A DNA stretch of 25,788 nucleotides, taken from the NCBI GenBank assembly GCA_030445695.1, contig JASUTF010000013.1, positions 1-25,788 of the forward strand. Reading direction: 5' to 3'. The position numbers and the translations under genes are program-made. The notes beneath the pieces are model-generated. The model did not search any database, was not told where the DNA came from, and worked only from the letters and a program-made list of their open reading frames with translations. This document shows positions 21,627-25,788 of the stretch, piece after piece (position 1 is the stretch's first letter; every line of letters begins with the position of its first letter). The DNA comes from Candidatus Iainarchaeum sp. Lineage in GTDB: Archaea; Iainarchaeota; Iainarchaeia; JAADDC01.

Positions 21627-21839
21627 ATGGCAGAGCTTAAGCTTGCACAGATTGAGAGAATTATGAGGAAGGCGGGCGCTCAGCGCGTCTCTGCCGAGGC
21701 AAAGGAGGCACTCCGCGAGATCCTCGAGGAGGTCGCCCTTGAGGTCGCGGGCCTCGCAGTTGAGATCGCACACCACTCCGGCAGGAAGGGTGTGCAGGCA
21801 GAGGACGTCAAGCTCGCAGCCAAGCAGCTCCTTGGCTGA
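21627..21839 (+). CDS. Archaeal histone
   Basis: 70 residues from ATG 21627 (MAELKLAQIERIMRKAGAQR). The single histone fold spans the protein: helix 1 LAQIERIMRKAG, loop 1 AQRVS, long helix 2 AEAKEALREILEEVALEVAGLAVEIAHHSG, loop 2 RKGVQ and helix 3 AEDVKLAAKQLL. The RKGVQAEDVKLA segment (the RKTV/ED-type motif) is diagnostic. It dimerises and wraps DNA. There is no tail extension. An in-frame codon at 21600 is rejected because it would put the ribosome site inside the gene. T-rich sequence from 21849 to 21882 (CTTCTTTCTTCTATTTTAG) may end transcription. Confidence 0.96.
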   Translation: MAELKLAQIERIMRKAGAQRVSAEAKEALREILEEVALEVAGLAVEIAHHSGRKGVQAEDVKLAAKQLLG

Positions 21840-21848
21840 AAGCGTCCC

Positions 21849-21882
21849 TTCTTTCTTCTATTTTAGATTTTTGGTATTTTCT
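21849..21882 (+). terminator. T-rich region downstream of the histone gene
   Basis: Pyrimidine/T-rich plus strand (TTCTTTCTTCTATTTTAG and ATTTTTGGTATTTTCTT) directly after the histone stop. U-rich tracts are the known archaeal termination signal, also the target of aCPSF1. It overlaps the end of the convergent 953-aa gene. Confidence 0.5.
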
Positions 21883-24724
21883 TGCGCTTTCTGGGTTTGT
21901 TCTCCGTTCTGAGAAGATAAACGAGCGCAGCAGCGGAGAGAAGACCCACAAGGATGCCCAAGTACTTCGTGTTAATGCTCCTCCCTGTGATCTTGGGCTC
22001 GTATGTGGATGCCAGCGCAAGGGCAAGGACGTAGTCCCCGTTCAGCAGGGCCTTCTCCGCGAGGGAACGTAGCTCTTCATGTTCAGGGATGGAAAACACG
22101 TATGACTTTGCCCGGGATACAAGGGAGTCCTTTGTCTCGCTGGCCAGAAGGTATAATGAACTCAGTGCAAGCACGTCGTTCGTCTCCTTCACTGATTCAC
22201 CTATCTGCTCAATCGTCTTCTCTGAGAAGGGAATCAAGGCAGTGGCGTTAAGCTCGTCAGCCCTCTCGTAGTAATCCTTCAACTCGGAAAGGAGCTCAAG
22301 AACCTTTGAACGGAGGTAGTTGGAGTAGTTCACCTCGGCTGAAACAACTGTCTGTACGATGGGCACGCTGACGGTTGAGAAATCCGTCCTTTCGCCCCAT
22401 TCGCCGGTGTATGTATACGCGTTAAACTCAGAGGTAACTGAACCGAGCTCAAAACTGTCAGATCCGAACGGATCTAACTTTACAGAGCACACAACGGCAG
22501 GCCCGAGTTTGGAGCAGTTCTTGGGCAGTTTCTCAGCGTCCACCGGAATAACCACATCCCCCTTATACTCGTGCTCGCTCACGTTCCTCACGGAGACGTA
22601 GGCGGTGTCCCCATCCACCACGTAGTTCACTTCAACCACGCGATCGAGAAGGATCGCTTCTCCTACTCCCTCAAAATACACGTAGGAGCTGTCTGAATGG
22701 ACGTTGGAACTTGCAGATATCACGCTGCCCGTGAACGGATAGCGCACAGGCAGGGAATACGGGTTACTGACGTGCAGGTAGATGGAACCGTCCTCGCTGC
22801 CCAGTTCCTCAACCTCCAGTGGAAGGGGCATTGCCTGAACTTCCACCGTGGCCGAACCGCCGCCTCGCAGCATCAACACCTTCCCGCTGGCATCCACAGA
22901 TACTGTAAGGCCGTTGGAATCCAGTGCGCGCAACGACATGATCTGGAACGGGACAGGATACTTCGTGATGATGTCCGCACCTCCGGCGTCCAGAAGAACT
23001 GTAATTCGAACTGTAGAGACGGATTCCGCATCGAAGTAGCCGTCGTAGTCAAATACCGGATATATTCGGTCAGATGCCAGATCTCTTAACTTCAAGTAAA
23101 TCTTTGTTAGCTTCGAAAAGGCATCTCCAAGTTCAGATTCGCACAGGAACTCCGTGGGCAGTTCAAGATACTGTGCTTCAAGGGCTGGGTCGTCCACAAC
23201 CGCCAGCAGTTTCTCCACCGTGTGCTTCATTTCTACATAACGCGTATACATCTCCGACCCCATGGTCCTTGAGCGAAGATCATCCCTGTAGTTCATACAG
23301 CACTCCAGGCGGTCAGGTATATCGCCCACGACGCACGCATAGTCGCTGGGAAGCACCCTCGCACCGCAACGGATTTCCTCTTCACAGGAACGGAGCATTA
23401 TTTCGTCATCCGCATACTCCCTATCCTTCAGAACGATCTCAAGGGCCCGTGCGCAGGTAGACAGGTCCGGATCCTTCCTGAGCGAAGCAACGTAACCGGG
23501 CAGGACCTCTCGCGCGTACTCCGTGCGCGGCGAATACTTGGAGAGGAAGGCAACGCAGACGTCCACCAGCCCGTCATAATCGGCTATCTTCCTCTTCAGG
23601 TCATCGCGTAGCTCCACGAGCTCTTCATAAGCGTCTTCGGCGTTCTGCAGGGCCAGGAGATATTCCCCTGCCCTGTTTTTATACTGCTGTACGTTCCCCT
23701 CTATCCAAGATAAGAGCTCCTGTGACCTTATGCGTGCCTGAGGAGCGATCTCCTTCGGCTCGGCAGAAAGGAGGGACTCGCTGACGCTGGAACGCGCAAG
23801 GAGCGATAGTGCCTCCGGGGAGAACGTGGATATCCTGCGTGACTCCAGTTCAGTGGCCAATGAGAGTATCTCTGTGCTAACCTTCGGGGCTTCCGTGGAT
23901 ATTTTATCGGCCCTTTCGTCATAGCGTTCCAGTGCCTTGTAAAACTCCAGCAGCAGGGGTTTCGCGTAGAAGTAGACGGAGTCGGAAAGCCCCACCGCCC
24001 TGTTCACCACGTCTATGGCCCTTACCCTCGCGTTCGCAAACTCGTCGGCAGTTGCCATGGCCCATTCGATCACTCCCGCGGGAATCATACTCCACTGTGA
24101 TGTGATGAATGCTGCCACAACGGGCATAAAATGCTTCAGATGAATCCCATACTCGAGCAGAAGGTTGTTCAAAACCGTTTGCTTGTCCCGATACTCCTGC
24201 AGGGCCTTTCCAAGGTTCGTTGTCGCCCTTTCACTTCCCACATCTTCCAGCACATACGTAATCTCAGAATACGTTTCGCGGAGATCGGCATACCTGGACT
24301 TCTCCACGCCGGCCCTGTGCAGTTCCCTCTGGAAGAACGCGAGGTTCGAGACAAGGGCAGCAACGGACTGATCCGCGTAGTAGAGTGCCTTCTGAGCAGG
24401 AGTCGACACCTTTGAAGATGCATCGGCAATGAGTTTTGGGATCTCCGAGAAGTTTACATCGGAGTTGCAGTAGTTCCTGGCAGCGTCGTAAAGCGTTGTT
24501 ACCTGGTTCGAATAATACCAGGAGCTGCCAACGAGTTTCCCGTACCACATTGCACCGCCCTGAAGCCCCGTTGCCTTTATACAGGAGTTTACGGTGGTGC
24601 AGTGCGGGACTTCGGGCACGGGAAGATCGGAAAAGTTGCACGCAAATATCTTGAGAATGGCAGGGCCGAGAAACAGGAGAACGGACAGAGCTACCCCAAC
24701 AACCTCAGCACTCCCCCGCCCCAC
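21863..24724 (-). CDS. Large cysteine-containing surface protein with two membrane anchors
   Basis: 953 residues from GTG 24724, 22-31 nt after a good TATA box; family not recognised. An N-terminal hydrophobic segment (about 8-28, GVALSVLLFLGPAILKIF) is a signal peptide or anchor. Residues ~55-560 are mostly helical with coiled-coil stretches (for example ELVELRDDLKRKIADYD). Residues ~580-790 are beta-rich repeats with surface-protein character (SNPYSLPVRYPFTG; VSVRNVSEHEYKGDVVI). A second helical segment (~800-910) precedes a C-terminal membrane helix (~918-938) and a basic tail (NKPRKRKKIPKI). Fourteen cysteines, all in the presumed outside part after the first segment, and several N-x-S/T sequons support export. 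The gene starts 6 nt after the NUDIX stop. It converges on the histone gene with a 23-nt gap. Confidence 0.8.
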   Translation of the reverse strand: MGRGSAEVVGVALSVLLFLGPAILKIFACNFSDLPVPEVPHCTTVNSCIKATGLQGGAMWYGKLVGSSWYYSNQVTTLYDAARNYCNSDVNFSEIPKLIADASSKVSTPAQKALYYADQSVAALVSNLAFFQRELHRAGVEKSRYADLRETYSEITYVLEDVGSERATTNLGKALQEYRDKQTVLNNLLLEYGIHLKHFMPVVAAFITSQWSMIPAGVIEWAMATADEFANARVRAIDVVNRAVGLSDSVYFYAKPLLLEFYKALERYDERADKISTEAPKVSTEILSLATELESRRISTFSPEALSLLARSSVSESLLSAEPKEIAPQARIRSQELLSWIEGNVQQYKNRAGEYLLALQNAEDAYEELVELRDDLKRKIADYDGLVDVCVAFLSKYSPRTEYAREVLPGYVASLRKDPDLSTCARALEIVLKDREYADDEIMLRSCEEEIRCGARVLPSDYACVVGDIPDRLECCMNYRDDLRSRTMGSEMYTRYVEMKHTVEKLLAVVDDPALEAQYLELPTEFLCESELGDAFSKLTKIYLKLRDLASDRIYPVFDYDGYFDAESVSTVRITVLLDAGGADIITKYPVPFQIMSLRALDSNGLTVSVDASGKVLMLRGGGSATVEVQAMPLPLEVEELGSEDGSIYLHVSNPYSLPVRYPFTGSVISASSNVHSDSSYVYFEGVGEAILLDRVVEVNYVVDGDTAYVSVRNVSEHEYKGDVVIPVDAEKLPKNCSKLGPAVVCSVKLDPFGSDSFELGSVTSEFNAYTYTGEWGERTDFSTVSVPIVQTVVSAEVNYSNYLRSKVLELLSELKDYYERADELNATALIPFSEKTIEQIGESVKETNDVLALSSLYLLASETKDSLVSRAKSYVFSIPEHEELRSLAEKALLNGDYVLALALASTYEPKITGRSINTKYLGILVGLLSAAALVYLLRTENKPRKRKKIPKI

Positions 24725-24730
24725 AATAAA

Positions 24731-25207
24731 TTACGGGTTCTGCAGTTTATATACAAAGTAGTTCTCGATCTCCTTCCAGTCACGGAACCAGAAGCGGCCG
24801 TAAAATTTCTGCCCCGACAGGAGAAGGGGGAACCAGTGGCGGTCGTCCGCCCACATCTTATCATAAGGGATATCATCGATCCCGAACCACTGCGGGCGTG
24901 CCTCCTCGGTCTCGCAAAGCTTTCCCGTATATGAGCCGGTCACGAAGACGTGAACGATCATCTCAAGGGATCCGTTGTTGTAGAACTCGAGAACGCCACG
25001 CCACTCCAGGGGTCCGGGGGAAGCACAGACCTCCTCCCGGAACTCACGGATAGCCGCATCCTCCAGCGTCTCGCCCGCGTGCACCTTACCCCCAACACCG
25101 TTGTAGTATCCCTTTCCAAAGCCCCGTTTCTTGTGAATGAGCAGTATCTTTCCGTCCCGGATTACGTAGGCCAGCGTGAACACGCGGGGCTGCAGGAGGG
25201 CCACCAT
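24731..25207 (-). CDS. NUDIX hydrolase, MTH1/8-oxo-dGTPase-like
   Basis: 158 residues. NUDIX enzymes hydrolyse nucleoside diphosphate derivatives; this one resembles the MTH1 type that cleans oxidised dNTPs. Evidence for the type is ILLIHKKRGFGKGYYNGVGG directly before the Nudix box and the C-terminal WFGIDDIPYDKMWADDRHWF with FYGRFWF. The box reads GKVHAGETLEDAAIREFREE, so all metal-binding Glu residues are present, but the usual Gly after the second position is Cys61 (EEVC). TATA-like GTTAAAACAG (about 25226-25235) lies 20-29 nt before ATG 25207, so it is likely leaderless despite following the PAC2 gene closely. Substrate is inferred. Confidence 0.9.
   Translation of the reverse strand: MVALLQPRVFTLAYVIRDGKILLIHKKRGFGKGYYNGVGGKVHAGETLEDAAIREFREEVCASPGPLEWRGVLEFYNNGSLEMIVHVFVTGSYTGKLCETEEARPQWFGIDDIPYDKMWADDRHWFPLLLSGQKFYGRFWFRDWKEIENYFVYKLQNP
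24746..24755 (-). promoter_or_regulatory. TATA box of the 953-aa surface protein gene
   Basis: TGTATATAAA on the minus strand, the best TATA match in the window, 22-31 nt before GTG 24724 and inside the 3' end of the NUDIX gene. Confidence 0.65.
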
Positions 25208-25225
25208 GGGAAAAAGAGGGAAGAA

Positions 25226-25235
25226 CTGTTTTAAC
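25226..25235 (-). promoter_or_regulatory. TATA-like box of the NUDIX gene
   Basis: CGTTAAAACAG-type sequence on the minus strand covering the TAA stop of the PAC2 gene, about 20-28 nt before ATG 25207. Confidence 0.45.
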
Positions 25236-25788
25236 GGATGTAGTCCGTGGGCTCAGGCGGTTTCGTCTCCTCCTTCGGGGGTGCTGCCATCTTGCGCAGC
25301 AGTTCCTCGAAGCCGGAGGCGGCCTTCTCCAGATCAGCGAGGTCGATCTCGTTGCCCAGATACGCCATGATCATGCGGGTCACGGCCAGCGCGGCTCCGG
25401 GGTCACCGTGCACCGTGAGCTGTGCCGACGTCTCTCCCATGAGGCAGGCACCCTTAAAACCCTCGAGGGCCCCCACGCCCAGCAGCAGGCCCGCCGCACC
25501 GGTGATCGCACCGCTGTCGTCGATCTTGGCACCCAATTCCTTGAACCTCTTCAAGATCTCTTCGTCCGTGCCAGCAACGACCACTCCCGGCTCTGAGAGC
25601 ATCCTCTGTGGCCCGCGGTCAATGCCCGCCATGGTGTATATCTCCTCCACGCCAAAACCCTTCACGAGCTCGAGGATCTCGGAAGTGTACTCGTAGAACT
25701 CTGCGGGGCTCGAGCCCACCGGCTGGACGTCGCCCGTGAGGATGAAGAAGGGTTCCTTCGCATCCACGTAGTAGAGCTGGTTTCGCAG
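25231..25788 (-). CDS. PAC2-family protein (proteasome assembly chaperone-like), cut by window end
   Basis: 185 residues are visible; the frame is open through the last base of the window, so the 5' end is missing. An internal GTG at 25767 is not the start, because the upstream codons read LRNQLYYVDAKEPFFILTGD, which continues the conserved fold. PAC2 hallmarks are FILTGDVQPVGSSPAEFYEY, IYTMAGIDRG, DDSGAITGAAGLLLGVGAL and CLMGETSAQLTVHGDPGAA. Archaeal relatives (PbaA/PbaB) bind proteasome subunits, and some act as proteasome assembly or activator factors; others are uncharacterised, so the role here is inferred. A flexible Pro/Glu/Lys-rich C-terminal tail ends PPEPTDYIR. Such C-terminal hydrophobic-Tyr-x tails can dock in proteasome alpha pockets (HbYX), and here the tail reads DYIR, not an exact match. 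Confidence 0.87.
   Translation of the reverse strand: MRNQLYYVDAKEPFFILTGDVQPVGSSPAEFYEYTSEILELVKGFGVEEIYTMAGIDRGPQRMLSEPGVVVAGTDEEILKRFKELGAKIDDSGAITGAAGLLLGVGALEGFKGACLMGETSAQLTVHGDPGAALAVTRMIMAYLGNEIDLADLEKAASGFEELLRKMAAPPKEETKPPEPTDYIR

Overview
The window is a GC-rich, very compact archaeal chromosome segment. Archaeal markers are an aRF1 release factor, the RNA polymerase subunit RpoL, the exosome subunit Csl4, a short histone, a proteasome beta subunit, the beta-CASP/KH ribonuclease aCPSF1 (FttA), archaeal UMP kinase, NAC, ZPR1, an AK6/Fap7-type kinase and an intron-containing tRNA. Most genes have a TATA-like box about 22-30 nt before the start codon, which implies leaderless mRNAs. 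Genes inside operons instead carry GGAGGTGA-like ribosome sites. The tight packing, the tRNA-Ile(UAU) and several unrecognised cysteine-containing surface proteins fit a small-genome lineage (DPANN-like or a deep euryarchaeote), but I cannot fix the phylum.

Layout. 1-720: 3' part of secD, abutting convergent signal peptidase I. 721-3068 (minus): operon of an unknown 101-aa protein, csl4, rpoL, a DUF99 protein and signal peptidase. 3116-6867: SpoIIM/DUF95 membrane protein (+), stomatin/SPFH protein (-), then DUF373 membrane protein and presenilin-like protease (+). 6845-7522 (-): pyrH. 7568-10293 (+): aRF1 followed by a full-length archaeal tRNA-guanine transglycosylase homologue that has lost its catalytic aspartates. 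10226-10774 (-): ZPR1. 10825-14249 (+): two tandem membrane-anchored thioredoxin-fold proteins and a UPF0173 metallo-hydrolase. 14286-14397: tRNA-Ile(UAU) with a 37-nt intron. 14526-15643 (+): AT-richer membrane protein, then NAC. 15633-16103 (-): small exported protein. 16142-16777 (+): SlyD-like FKBP. 16778-17299 (-): dCTP deaminase. 17372-21839 (+): psmB, aCPSF1, a small two-helix membrane protein split by a frameshift, AK6-like kinase, an exported Cys-containing protein and histone. 21863-25788 (-): PAC2-family protein (cut by the window edge), NUDIX hydrolase and a 953-aa surface protein.

Functional themes. Protein export and membrane quality control (SecD, signal peptidase, SPFH, presenilin-like protease), protein folding and turnover (NAC, FKBP, proteasome beta, PAC2 protein), RNA processing and transcription end formation (Csl4, aCPSF1, RpoL), and extracytoplasmic thiol chemistry (two thioredoxin-fold proteins alongside Cys-rich exported proteins). 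Plus and minus genes alternate: six divergent pairs have start codons 34-72 nt apart, and several seem to share one AT-rich promoter core. Seven convergent pairs overlap, abut, or lie within 23 nt.

No stretch over 300 bases lacks a gene. The longest gap is 14398-14525, downstream of the tRNA. I saw no CRISPR array, insertion sequence, rRNA or replication origin. The best candidates for something new are the degenerate TGT paralogue in the release-factor operon, the intron-bearing tRNA-Ile(UAU), the split small membrane protein and the bidirectional single-core promoters.
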